DNA from: Prolixibacteraceae bacterium
GTDB lineage: Bacteria > Bacteroidota > Bacteroidia > Bacteroidales > Prolixibacteraceae
NCBI GenBank assembly: GCA_018648265.1
Contig: JABGRN010000043.1
Coordinates: forward strand, 1-43,332
Length of the DNA stretch: 43,332 bases
Direction: 5' to 3'
A model generated the notes under the pieces. It made no database searches. It worked only from the letters and a program-made list of their open reading frames with translations, and was not told where the DNA came from. This document shows, piece by piece, positions 36,801-43,332 of this stretch. The stretch's first letter is position 1, and every line of letters begins with the position of its first letter. The position numbers were made by a program, and so were the translations under genes.

Positions 36801-36942
36801 TGGTGGTACCCTTTTGACTTATTGAAACTCCCGGAATTCCAATACCTTCATCATCAATAACAGTTCCTGTTACTGTTTGCTGTGCACTTGCGCTGCTAAG
36901 CAACGCAAAACACATTGTAAAAATTAATAGAATCTTTCGCAT
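33874..36942 (-). CDS. SusC/RagA-family TonB-dependent outer membrane transporter
   Basis: The channel half of a SusCD importer, 1022 residues, with a clean signal peptide (RKILLIFTMCFALLSSASAQ). There is a carboxypeptidase-regulatory-like domain at about 22-105 (TVTGTVIDDEGIGIPGVSIS, then GGYTMQV), followed by the plug with EEVVVTALGISKEKKSLGYA near 100, IRGNNSITGNNQPLIVVDGV near 165 and ISVLKGPNAAALYGSRAGNG near 220. The C-terminus ends in FNVNIKF with the barrel-assembly Phe. It has no STN domain, so it does not signal to an anti-sigma factor by the usual route. It follows the ROK gene by 41 nt and precedes susD, forming one unit. Confidence 0.95.
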   Translation of the reverse strand: MRKILLIFTMCFALLSSASAQQTVTGTVIDDEGIGIPGVSISQKGTTNGTITNLDGGYTMQVPSDATIVFSFVGMQAVEETINGRSTIDVTMVASQIGLEEVVVTALGISKEKKSLGYAVTEVGSDDISLVKDHNPANSLAGKVAGVVVTQGTGGPGGGSRVIIRGNNSITGNNQPLIVVDGVPIDASGSNSGGSVYNSTISGGGITDINPDDIESISVLKGPNAAALYGSRAGNGVLLVTTKKGTRGKGLGVTVNSNITFDSPMILPEYQNEYGQGSQGNVPGNLTDLKNSASSWGPKLDGSSQLYYTGENRPYVAQPDNLNNFFETGAKYVNSFSLDGGGEDYSVRFSYTNNMTESMMPNSDLKSHNFNLRSLIDLSDKLKLDAKATYFTQLLNNRISQGSEGVLSTIIGMPRNIDIEDLKVFQNPEESLNSISFGSLGSNPYWMLQHDRNENTRERILGFAKATYEFNEWLSAFVRVGTDVATIKSESVNQPGHHFYTSGRLTFSNSRTAETNADFLLMFKKDLNEDFNLAVNVGGNHSYRTYEGMSIYGEDFKIPTRATVANTVVQRPSYSPMSEKIINSMYGQLSLSYQNFMYLDVTGRNDWSSTLGEGNRSYFYPSVTGAVLVNEFLDPEEDLFNLLKVRASWANVGNDTSPYQLNSYYNLASDGYLGLTQLSRPSVKFNDELKPENIASLEFGLEGSLFDNRMFFDFSYYSIKTTDQIYDVPVPASTGYSTFRENIGEMTNKGLELLVGGIPVRTDDFSWEVSANMSQNKNELVELTEELESHVLNTTNSGNVRIQATVGGGYGDIYGTVWRTNDAGQIVVDANGRPQSSTDKELLGNAQPDWIGGVTNTLTYKNFALRFLIDARIGGEIYSQTNASLVGSGATFESLEFRDDGIIVDGVVLQSDDTYSANTTKISAQDYWGAVSGIASENIYKQTNVRLREFVLSYKVPNSILGNTFIKGANVGLVGRNLFFLYKEIDHVDPEASLGTGNSGQGILSNNLPTARSVGFNVNIKF

Positions 36943-36983
36943 AGATTTTAATTTATATAATTAATTAGAGAATAAATGTTCGG

Positions 36984-38210
36984 TTATTTATGCATATCAC
37001 TAAATATTTTTTGGTACAACATTGCAGCAATCCCCAACAAACCGGATTGTTCCCAATTTTCAGAAATTACAATTTTTGTATTTGAACTAATTAATTCTAA
37101 ACAGTACTTATTCAGCGATTGCTGGATTGGGGTTAAAACAAATTGTTTTGCATCAGAAATTATACCACCTAAAACAATAATATCAGGGTTTAATAATTGG
37201 ATAGTAAACGAGAGTCCTTTCCCAAGTTCTAATCCAACCTTATTTAAAACTGAAATTGATAATTCATCGCCCGATTTTGCTGCTGCAATTATATCTGTAG
37301 GTTGTAATTTATCTATCCGGTTTTTAAACTTCTCGGTTAGTTGAGATATTTTCCCAGCTTTTATTCCATCTTTAGTATTCTTCATTAAAACATTAACCGA
37401 GGCAATTGTTTCGAGGCAACCTCTTTTTCCACAAATACACAAATCGCCATCCTCAGCAAATTTCGCATGCGACAGTTCACCTGCAAAACCGGTTGAACCA
37501 TTGTATAACTTTCCATCCAGAATCATGCCTAATCCAATCCCCCAACTCCAGGTTACAATTATGGCATTTGGATGTCCTTTGGCTCCTCCAAAAATATATT
37601 CGCCATATGCCTGCATGCGGGCATCATTATTTATATATACCAGTTTTGAAAACTTTTTTTCCAATCTTTCTTTTATATTTCTAAATTCCTCGTTTTTTAT
37701 GGTGTGGTTAATTCCATTTACCTCATCTACCAAACCAGGCATATTAAGTCCAACACCAAAAATAAGCTCCTTTCTAATTTTATTTTTCCTAATTAATTTT
37801 TGAGTATTTGTATAAATTTTTTCGACAAGATTATCATCATCAATGCTTGTTTCAAAATACAATATTGGAGTAACAGGTTGGTTATGTACATTGTATATCG
37901 TAATCTTTCCCTTATATCTTCCAAGCTCACATGCAACTACATAAATAGAATTGTGCGATAATCCAAACATGGTTGGTTTCCTTCCGCCTTTCGAAACACC
38001 GGTACCTCTTTGCTCAACTAAATTTAATTTAGATAAATCGTTTAACAATGACAATGCTGTAGGAAGACTCACACCAAGTCTTTTACTTAAAACAGAACCT
38101 GACAATGAATCGCATTTATATAAAAGTTGTAAAATTTTCTTTTTCTGCCTGTACTTTTTCAACTCATTACCCGACAGGTTTCCTTCTCCTATATTTTTAA
38201 ATACAATCAT
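36984..38210 (-). CDS. ROK-family transcriptional regulator (NagC/XylR type)
   Basis: A sugar-responsive repressor-like protein of 408 residues. A winged helix-turn-helix is visible at about 24-75 (LGVSLPTALSLLNDLSKLNL). The ROK part follows, with NNDARMQAYGEY (Asp196 in the usual ROK position), and the zinc-binding segment GFAGELSHAK (His248) with Cys258, Cys260 and Cys265 in CICGKRGC. The first ATP-loop reads ELGRYKG instead of DxGGT, so it is probably a regulator without sugar kinase activity. It is 41 nt upstream of susC on the same strand and likely controls its own operon. The inducing sugar is unknown. Confidence 0.93.
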   Translation of the reverse strand: MIVFKNIGEGNLSGNELKKYRQKKKILQLLYKCDSLSGSVLSKRLGVSLPTALSLLNDLSKLNLVEQRGTGVSKGGRKPTMFGLSHNSIYVVACELGRYKGKITIYNVHNQPVTPILYFETSIDDDNLVEKIYTNTQKLIRKNKIRKELIFGVGLNMPGLVDEVNGINHTIKNEEFRNIKERLEKKFSKLVYINNDARMQAYGEYIFGGAKGHPNAIIVTWSWGIGLGMILDGKLYNGSTGFAGELSHAKFAEDGDLCICGKRGCLETIASVNVLMKNTKDGIKAGKISQLTEKFKNRIDKLQPTDIIAAAKSGDELSISVLNKVGLELGKGLSFTIQLLNPDIIVLGGIISDAKQFVLTPIQQSLNKYCLELISSNTKIVISENWEQSGLLGIAAMLYQKIFSDMHK

Positions 38211-38578
38211 TTATAATCAATCCTAATTCAAATTAATTGCAAGTTAAAGAAACTTTTTCGTAAAATACAAATAATTCTTAAAAAATTTTAATAAGTATCA
38301 ATACTTATACAAAATTACAAGTAAAATATAATCAATAATTAAAATTTATTAGCGCAGGCTTTAAAATATCTTTAAATTGAAAGCTTTGATAAATTAGGAA
38401 GGCCAACATTATACTTGCAATTAAATTATATATTTTCAAATAAAAACATATAAAAACCTGCCAATAATATGTTCTTGTGTATTAACAATTAATAAACCCG
38501 GTACATCTTTTATACAATTCATAAAATCTATTAAACAAGAATTAATTAATACCTTTATACAAAAAGTTATTAAACTTA
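38211..38578. other. Divergent control region, ROK gene and ECF sigma gene
   Basis: These 368 very AT-rich bases must carry the promoters of both divergent genes. TACCTTTA at 38550-38557, one base from TAnnTTTG, lies about 22 nt before the sigma start. No other clear element, RNA gene or gene remnant was seen. Confidence 0.4.
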
Positions 38579-39169
38579 ATGCCTGAAATAATCGACCAAA
38601 ATATTTTTAATAAAATAAAAACCGGAAATGAAACCGCTTTTAGTGAGTTATTTGAAAAGTATTATTCTTCGTTGTGCTTTTTTTGTTATGATTATATTGC
38701 CGATATGGATAAAGCTCGTTCATTAGTTCAACAGGTTTTTGTTGATTTATGGATAAAGCGTAAAAAACTCAATGTTACTCAATCAATAAAACCATATATG
38801 TACTGTGCCGTCAGAAATAAATCTATTGATTATATTCGACAACATAAGAATACAATTCAAATTAATGAAATAATTGAAAACACACAAGAAACTCCTTTTC
38901 AGAATTTGATTCAGGAAGCAGAGATTAATAACAAAATCAATGCTTCAATCAATCAACTTCCTGAAAAATGCCGCGAGATATTTATCCTTTGCCGTATCGA
39001 AGGATTAAAATATAAACAGGTAGCACATAAATTGAATATTTCGGTTAAAACAGTTGAAATGCAAATGGGGATTGCTTTAAAAAAGCTGCGAGAAAATCTG
39101 AGTAATCAGAAATCAATTAACTTATTTACAATATTTATTTCAAAAAAATCTAATTTCCTTACAGGGTAA
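38579..39169 (+). CDS. ECF RNA polymerase sigma factor (Bacteroidota expansion type)
   Basis: Directs RNA polymerase to a small set of promoters, expected to include the SusC gene downstream. The 196-residue protein has region 2 at about 15-90 (AFSELFEKYYSSLCFFCYDY, then LVQQVFVDLWIKRKKL and YMYCAVRNKSIDYIRQ). Region 4 lies at about 125-180 (LPEKCREIFILCRIEGLKYK, VAHKLNISVKTVEMQMG). Its FecR-type anti-sigma gene is not next door, as usual, but after an exported creatininase-family gene. The gap to that gene is 42 nt, so all are probably one transcript. Held inactive by FecR until the STN-bearing SusC receptor signals, by analogy with known systems. Confidence 0.94.
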   Translation: MPEIIDQNIFNKIKTGNETAFSELFEKYYSSLCFFCYDYIADMDKARSLVQQVFVDLWIKRKKLNVTQSIKPYMYCAVRNKSIDYIRQHKNTIQINEIIENTQETPFQNLIQEAEINNKINASINQLPEKCREIFILCRIEGLKYKQVAHKLNISVKTVEMQMGIALKKLRENLSNQKSINLFTIFISKKSNFLTG

Positions 39170-39211
39170 ATTCAATTCTTTTCGTCATAGTTTAGTAGCA
39201 AACATAATAAT

Positions 39212-40015
39212 ATGAAAAGAAGTTTATTTTCTGCATTAATCATTTTGATAATGTGTGGAATGGTACAGGGACAAATTAATAGTAATAAAGTTCTTTATGA
39301 AGAACTAACACCAAAAGAATTTCGCGAAAGAATTGCTGAAGCTCCTATCGCTTATCTCCCATTAGGGACCATTGAATGGCATGGCGAACATTTACCGCTT
39401 GGAGCCGATGGTTTACAATCGAAATATTTCTTAAAAGTGCTCGCAAATGAGGTAGGTGGAATTGTTCTTCCCATGTATTTCCTTGGACCTGATATTTCTA
39501 AGACAGTTGATGGAAAACAATTGTACGGAATGGATACTTATCGTGCTGCCGAACATGGTCGTACTGAGCAGCAATTGGATGGAAGTGCGTACTGGATTTC
39601 AGATTCACTCTTTTTTGCACTGGTTGAGGCAACCCTCGTCCAGTTAAAGCGAGCCGGAATTAAAATTGTTGTCTATCACGGACATGGACCCTCTACAGGT
39701 AAAGTCAGTAACAAGTCAGTGGAGTGGCAAAAGAAATACGATATAAAAATGTTCAATTGCTGGGGCGACAAGTTAGGGGAAGGATATGGCATAATGACCG
39801 ACCATGCTGCAATGAACGAAACATCACTCTTAATGGCAATGCATCCCGAATTGGTTCAAATGGAGAATCTGCCTTCAGACAAGGCACAGTGGCCAATCGG
39901 AGTCTCAGGAAAAGACCCTCGCGAATTTGCCAGCCCGGAGGTTGGATTTAAGGCAATAGAGAATCAAAAGGAGAGGATGTGTAAAATTCTGAAGGAGGCC
40001 TTATCCGAATTATAA
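39212..40015 (+). CDS. Exported creatininase-family amidohydrolase
   Basis: A metal-dependent amidohydrolase fold of 267 residues with a signal peptide (KRSLFSALIILIMCGMVQGQ), so it should act in the periplasm. The family metal site is visible: Glu55, His57 and Asp66 in IEWHGEHLPLGAD, spaced as in creatininase (E-x-H, then 9 to Asp). His156/His158 in YHGHGPS fill the NGHGGN position, and Glu203 is in HAAMNETSLLM. Other family members act on creatinine, formamides or cyclic amides; the substrate here cannot be read. Its place between an ECF sigma factor and the anti-sigma gene is unusual (42 and 50 nt gaps), and suggests shared regulation with the SusC uptake genes. Confidence 0.87.
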   Translation: MKRSLFSALIILIMCGMVQGQINSNKVLYEELTPKEFRERIAEAPIAYLPLGTIEWHGEHLPLGADGLQSKYFLKVLANEVGGIVLPMYFLGPDISKTVDGKQLYGMDTYRAAEHGRTEQQLDGSAYWISDSLFFALVEATLVQLKRAGIKIVVYHGHGPSTGKVSNKSVEWQKKYDIKMFNCWGDKLGEGYGIMTDHAAMNETSLLMAMHPELVQMENLPSDKAQWPIGVSGKDPREFASPEVGFKAIENQKERMCKILKEALSEL

Positions 40016-40065
40016 AAAATCAAAAATTGACTCATAAATCAATTCAATCCTACAGCTAAAAACAA

Positions 40066-41076
40066 ATGACGGACTCAATAAATGATATCGAAATATTAAT
40101 CGGTAAATCCATTACGAAAAATACCACACCCGAAGAAAATAAAAAACTTAAAAGTTGGATAGATTCCTCAGACGCCAATCAGATTTTATATAATCAGACA
40201 TTAAATGTATGGACAAAAAGTAAAAATCTATTTTCCGACGCTGAAATTAAAGAGGACAAATTTAAAATCCAGGCTAAAATAAATAAGGACTTGCGAAGCC
40301 GAATTCAAAAATCCAGAAAACGAAACATACTATATAAACTTGCAGCAATTTTAGCTATTCCAATAACGTTTGCTATTAGCTGGCATTTCACTCAGAATCC
40401 GAATAATAATCTGGAAGAAAATCAATTTTGTGAAATCTCATCACCACAAGGAAACGTATCAAAATGTGTACTTCCTGATGGTACAGAAGTGTGGATAAAT
40501 ACAGGTTCTACAATTACTTATTGCACAAACAATTTCAATAAGGATGTTAGGAAAGTAAACCTTGAAGGAGAAGCATATTTTCATGTTTCCGGCAATAATC
40601 AAAAGCCATTTAAAGTAATTACACCATTAGGCAGTGTTAACGTTACAGGAACAGAATTCAATGTAAAATCCTATCCAGAATCAAATAAATTTGAAACTGT
40701 TTTAGAAGAAGGAAGTGTCGAACTATGTTTCCTTTCAAACAGTCAACAATCTTTAGATTTAATTCCGGGAGAAAGAGCTGTATATAATTCGAAAAAGAAT
40801 AAAATTATTATTACTAAAGTAGATACGGAAATATATTCATCGTGGAGAAACGGGAAAATTATTTTTAAAGATGCAACACTAAACGACTTAATAATAGAAC
40901 TGGAAAGAATTTATGATATTAAGTTTTATTTAATAGACAAAAGCATTGGGGAATTTAGATTTCGGGGTATGTTTAGTTACAATAACAATTTAATTAATGC
41001 ACTGGAGAAAATTAAAAAAACTGCTGAATTGAATTATCACATCGAAAACAAAGAAGTGAGACTAAGTAAAAAATAA
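40066..41076 (+). CDS. FecR-family anti-sigma factor
   Basis: Inner-membrane anti-sigma factor that holds the ECF sigma factor and receives the signal from the outer-membrane SusC receptor. The 336-residue protein has a short cytoplasmic N-terminus (residues 1-85), one membrane helix near 88-107 (LYKLAAILAIPITFAISWHF), a FecR domain at about 118-215 (LPDGTEVWINTGSTITYC, then VNLEGEAYFHVSGNNQKPFK and VNVTGTEFNVKSY), and a C-terminal DUF4974-like domain (LNDLIIELERIYDIKFYLID, then IKKTAELNYHIE). It lies 50 nt after the creatininase-family gene and 156 nt before the STN-type SusC. Confidence 0.94.
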   Translation: MTDSINDIEILIGKSITKNTTPEENKKLKSWIDSSDANQILYNQTLNVWTKSKNLFSDAEIKEDKFKIQAKINKDLRSRIQKSRKRNILYKLAAILAIPITFAISWHFTQNPNNNLEENQFCEISSPQGNVSKCVLPDGTEVWINTGSTITYCTNNFNKDVRKVNLEGEAYFHVSGNNQKPFKVITPLGSVNVTGTEFNVKSYPESNKFETVLEEGSVELCFLSNSQQSLDLIPGERAVYNSKKNKIIITKVDTEIYSSWRNGKIIFKDATLNDLIIELERIYDIKFYLIDKSIGEFRFRGMFSYNNNLINALEKIKKTAELNYHIENKEVRLSKK

Positions 41077-41142
41077 ATTATTAATCAATCAATTTGCGTA
41101 TGAAACAAAAAAACTAAACTGGTTTATGCTAATGCAAAAAAA

Positions 41143-41168
41143 GAGGGAATATTTGCGGTATCCCCCCC
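41143..41168 (+). other. Possible leader hairpin before the STN-type susC
   Basis: GGGAATA and TATCCCC (41145-41151 with 41159-41165) can pair with one mismatch around a 7-base loop, in an AT-rich gap, and a run of seven C follows. No T-tract follows, so it is not a clear terminator. A leader structure or ECF promoter feature is possible. Confidence 0.25.
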
Positions 41169-41232
41169 TTTAAAATTTTCATTAGCTATTTAACAAGCTA
41201 ATTCAATTTATTAATTAAAAACTTACAAGTTT

Positions 41233-43302
41233 ATGAAAAAAAAATTAATGATGCTGAGAAAATTTTCAGCTCATGCTAAAAAAACGTGGTTAATTATGAG
41301 AATAACTATTATGCTCATTGTACTATCAGTTTTTTCGTCAACGGCAAGTGTTTATTCGCAAAGCACAAAGCTGAACTTAACGATGAAAAACGCACAGATT
41401 GCAGATGTTTTTGATGCAATCGAACAACAATCGGAATTCTACTTCTTTTACAATCGGGATTATTTCGATGACAATAAAATTGTAGATGTTGACTTTAAAG
41501 GGGAAAAAGTTGAAACTGTTCTTGATGAACTTTTCGATGGTGAATTGATAACATACGAAATTGTTGATCGGAATATTCTTATTAAAGCGAAAAATGACTC
41601 TCCGGCAAGTTCAGAACAGCAACAAAGTCAAAAATCAATTCAGGGAAAAGTAACAAACGAGCTAGGAGAAAGTTTACCAGGTGTTTCCATTATTATTAAA
41701 GGAACAACTATTGGAACAGTTACAAACATCGATGGAAGTTTTACTTTAAATATTCCTGACAATGCCGAAACCCTTGTTTTTAGCTTTATTGGGATGAGGT
41801 CAGAAGATGTAACAATAGGCGACCAATCTATTCTTACAATTACACTCAAGGAAGATGTAATCGGGATTGATGAGGTCGTTGCAATTGGTTACGGAGTTGT
41901 AAAAAAATCGGATTTAACAGGTTCAGTTTCCACTGTTAAGGCAGAGGATCTCGAAAATGTTAAAATGCAATCCATAGACCAGGGATTGGCAGGTAGAGCT
42001 GCAGGTGTCCAGGTAATAAGTACTTCTGGTGTTCCCGGATCGGCTCCAGCAATTAGGATTCGCGGTACAACATCGTTGCAAGGTGCCAACGAACCTCTTT
42101 ATGTAATTGATGGATTCCCTATTTATGCTGGCGGTGGAAGTGGAAACACAGGCGGACAAGATGGGTCTGATAATATTAGTGGTATATCCAATATCAATCC
42201 TAACGATATAGCCAGTATTGAGATACTTAAAGATGCTTCTGCAACTGCAATTTACGGTGCAAGGGCTGCTAACGGTGTCGTACTTATTACAACTAAATCA
42301 GGTACATTTGGAACCGACAAAATATCGTTTTCAGCAAATTATGGTATGCAAAATGTGACTAAAAAATATGATGTTATGGATGCCTACAATTATGCATTGT
42401 TGCAAAATGAAGCAGTTATTAATGATGGAGGGAATGCAATATATTCTGAAGGAGATTTGGCAGAAATTAAAGCAAATCCTAATCTTGCTACCAATTGGCA
42501 AGATGAGATATTTGTTACTGCACCAACTCAAGAATTTAATATTGCGTTTACGGGAGGAGATAAAAAAACCAATTATGCTATAACTGGTGGTTATCTTAAA
42601 CAAGAAGGTATTGTTAAAAATACAGATTACGAACGTTTTACTGCAAGGATTAATCTTAGTCGTCAGATGAATGATTGGTTAAAAACAGGAACACACATAA
42701 CTGCCAACAGAATTTTTTCTAACCAGCAAAGAGTTGACGGTGGCGCTGTAATCAGGGGGGCAACTCAATTCAATCCTATTTTCCCAATTATGGAAGGAGA
42801 AGGTTATTCTTTCGTGCCGTTAAACGATGGTGGTTATACAGATGTAAACGATGGAATACTTATAAACAACCCGCTTGCCACGGTTAATGAAGTTCTCCGT
42901 CAAACCCAAAGAAATGGATTTCTTGGAGATGTTTTTATGGAAATAAGGCTTACACCTCACCTAATTGCTAAAGTAACTGGTGGCGTTAATATTTCAAACG
43001 TTAAAAATGACACTTACTTACCAATGTCAACTCGTGAAGGTGTTGGGGTTTCGGGTCAAGGAACTATTGGCTATAGTTTAAACCAAAACTGGTTGAATGA
43101 GAATACCTTAAGTTATATAAACAATTTTGGCGACCATTCAGTAAGTGCAGTAGTTGGTGCAACATTCCAGGAAAATATTTTCGAGAACGTATCCGCTTCT
43201 TCTCAAGGATATACAAATGATATTCTTCAGGAGAACAATTTGGATGGCGCAGAAGTTTACAACCGGCCTTATTCAAGTAGGCTCTATTCTAATATAAGAT
43301 AG
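41233..43302 (+). CDS. SusC/RagA-family TonB-dependent transporter with STN domain, truncated
   Basis: Outer-membrane receptor-transporter that should signal to FecR. The 689-residue reading has an N-terminal signal helix (about 22-43), an STN (secretin/TonB short N-terminal) domain at about 47-108 (NAQIADVFDAIEQQSEFYFF), a carboxypeptidase-like domain at about 133-215 (GKVTNELGESLPGVSIIIKG) and a plug at about 222-335 (AIRIRGTTSLQGANEPLYVI, SIEILKDASATAIYGARAAN). The barrel starts but stops at 43302 near residue 689, when the family usually runs past 1000 residues and ends in Phe. Reading frames of the last 30 bases do not give a clear continuation. It may be frameshifted, a pseudogene, or an artefact near the edge. 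It is the last gene of the sigma operon, and no susD is in view. Confidence 0.85.
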   Translation: MKKKLMMLRKFSAHAKKTWLIMRITIMLIVLSVFSSTASVYSQSTKLNLTMKNAQIADVFDAIEQQSEFYFFYNRDYFDDNKIVDVDFKGEKVETVLDELFDGELITYEIVDRNILIKAKNDSPASSEQQQSQKSIQGKVTNELGESLPGVSIIIKGTTIGTVTNIDGSFTLNIPDNAETLVFSFIGMRSEDVTIGDQSILTITLKEDVIGIDEVVAIGYGVVKKSDLTGSVSTVKAEDLENVKMQSIDQGLAGRAAGVQVISTSGVPGSAPAIRIRGTTSLQGANEPLYVIDGFPIYAGGGSGNTGGQDGSDNISGISNINPNDIASIEILKDASATAIYGARAANGVVLITTKSGTFGTDKISFSANYGMQNVTKKYDVMDAYNYALLQNEAVINDGGNAIYSEGDLAEIKANPNLATNWQDEIFVTAPTQEFNIAFTGGDKKTNYAITGGYLKQEGIVKNTDYERFTARINLSRQMNDWLKTGTHITANRIFSNQQRVDGGAVIRGATQFNPIFPIMEGEGYSFVPLNDGGYTDVNDGILINNPLATVNEVLRQTQRNGFLGDVFMEIRLTPHLIAKVTGGVNISNVKNDTYLPMSTREGVGVSGQGTIGYSLNQNWLNENTLSYINNFGDHSVSAVVGATFQENIFENVSASSQGYTNDILQENNLDGAEVYNRPYSSRLYSNIR

Positions 43303-43332
43303 ATTTTCTTTTTACAAATATGACAATGCCGT

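Overview
The window looks like chromosomal DNA of a member of the Bacteroidota, probably a marine or sediment heterotroph near the Marinilabiliales/Prolixibacteraceae. This rests on SusC/SusD pairs, an ECF sigma/FecR/SusC signalling unit, LytTR two-component genes, a mitochondrial-type TCA gene trio, AT-rich DNA, promoter cores of the form TAnnTTTG and the near absence of Shine-Dalgarno sites. The genus is inference. No rRNA, tRNA, CRISPR array, prophage or transposase was seen.

Layout. (1) 1-2060: a degenerate intergenic repeat, murB, a decayed transporter remnant and a small SRPBCC protein. (2) 2385-7298: aconitase, isocitrate dehydrogenase and citrate synthase, all in the eukaryote-like form, closed by a strong terminator. 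(3) 7422-15865: exported carbohydrate genes (GH106 rhamnosidase-like, DUF1080, GH92 mannosidase-like, sulfatase) without a SusC/SusD pair. The 690 bp between GH92 and the sulfatase holds two broken gene remnants on the other strand. (4) 15972-21525: VOC protein, tilS, pepT, a conserved unknown and proS. (5) 22075-28943: a low-complexity Tyr/Gly/Trp- then Ser-rich lipoprotein next to a FadL-type porin, a lipoprotein/histidine kinase/LytTR regulator operon with touching genes, and an Omp85-type barrel. (6) 29173-38210: a Tat-exported GH109 enzyme, a GH5 lipoprotein, and a rok-susC-susD unit. (7) 38579-43302: ECF sigma, exported creatininase-family protein, FecR anti-sigma, and a SusC with an STN signalling domain that stops early, 30 bases before the window ends.

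How the genes work together. The TCA trio supplies the oxidative entry from citrate to 2-oxoglutarate. The carbohydrate genes suggest attack on a branched, sulfated glycan carrying rhamnose, mannose and N-acetylgalactosamine; the substrate is inferred from family membership only. The two SusC systems are wired differently: one lacks STN and sits behind a ROK repressor-like gene, the other has STN and sits behind a sigma/anti-sigma pair.

No wholly new system can be proven from this sequence. The best candidates for a closer look are the creatininase-family gene inside the sigma/anti-sigma operon, the GH92 protein with Gln where the catalytic acid is expected, the low-complexity lipoprotein paired with a FadL porin, and the lipoprotein-kinase-regulator operon.
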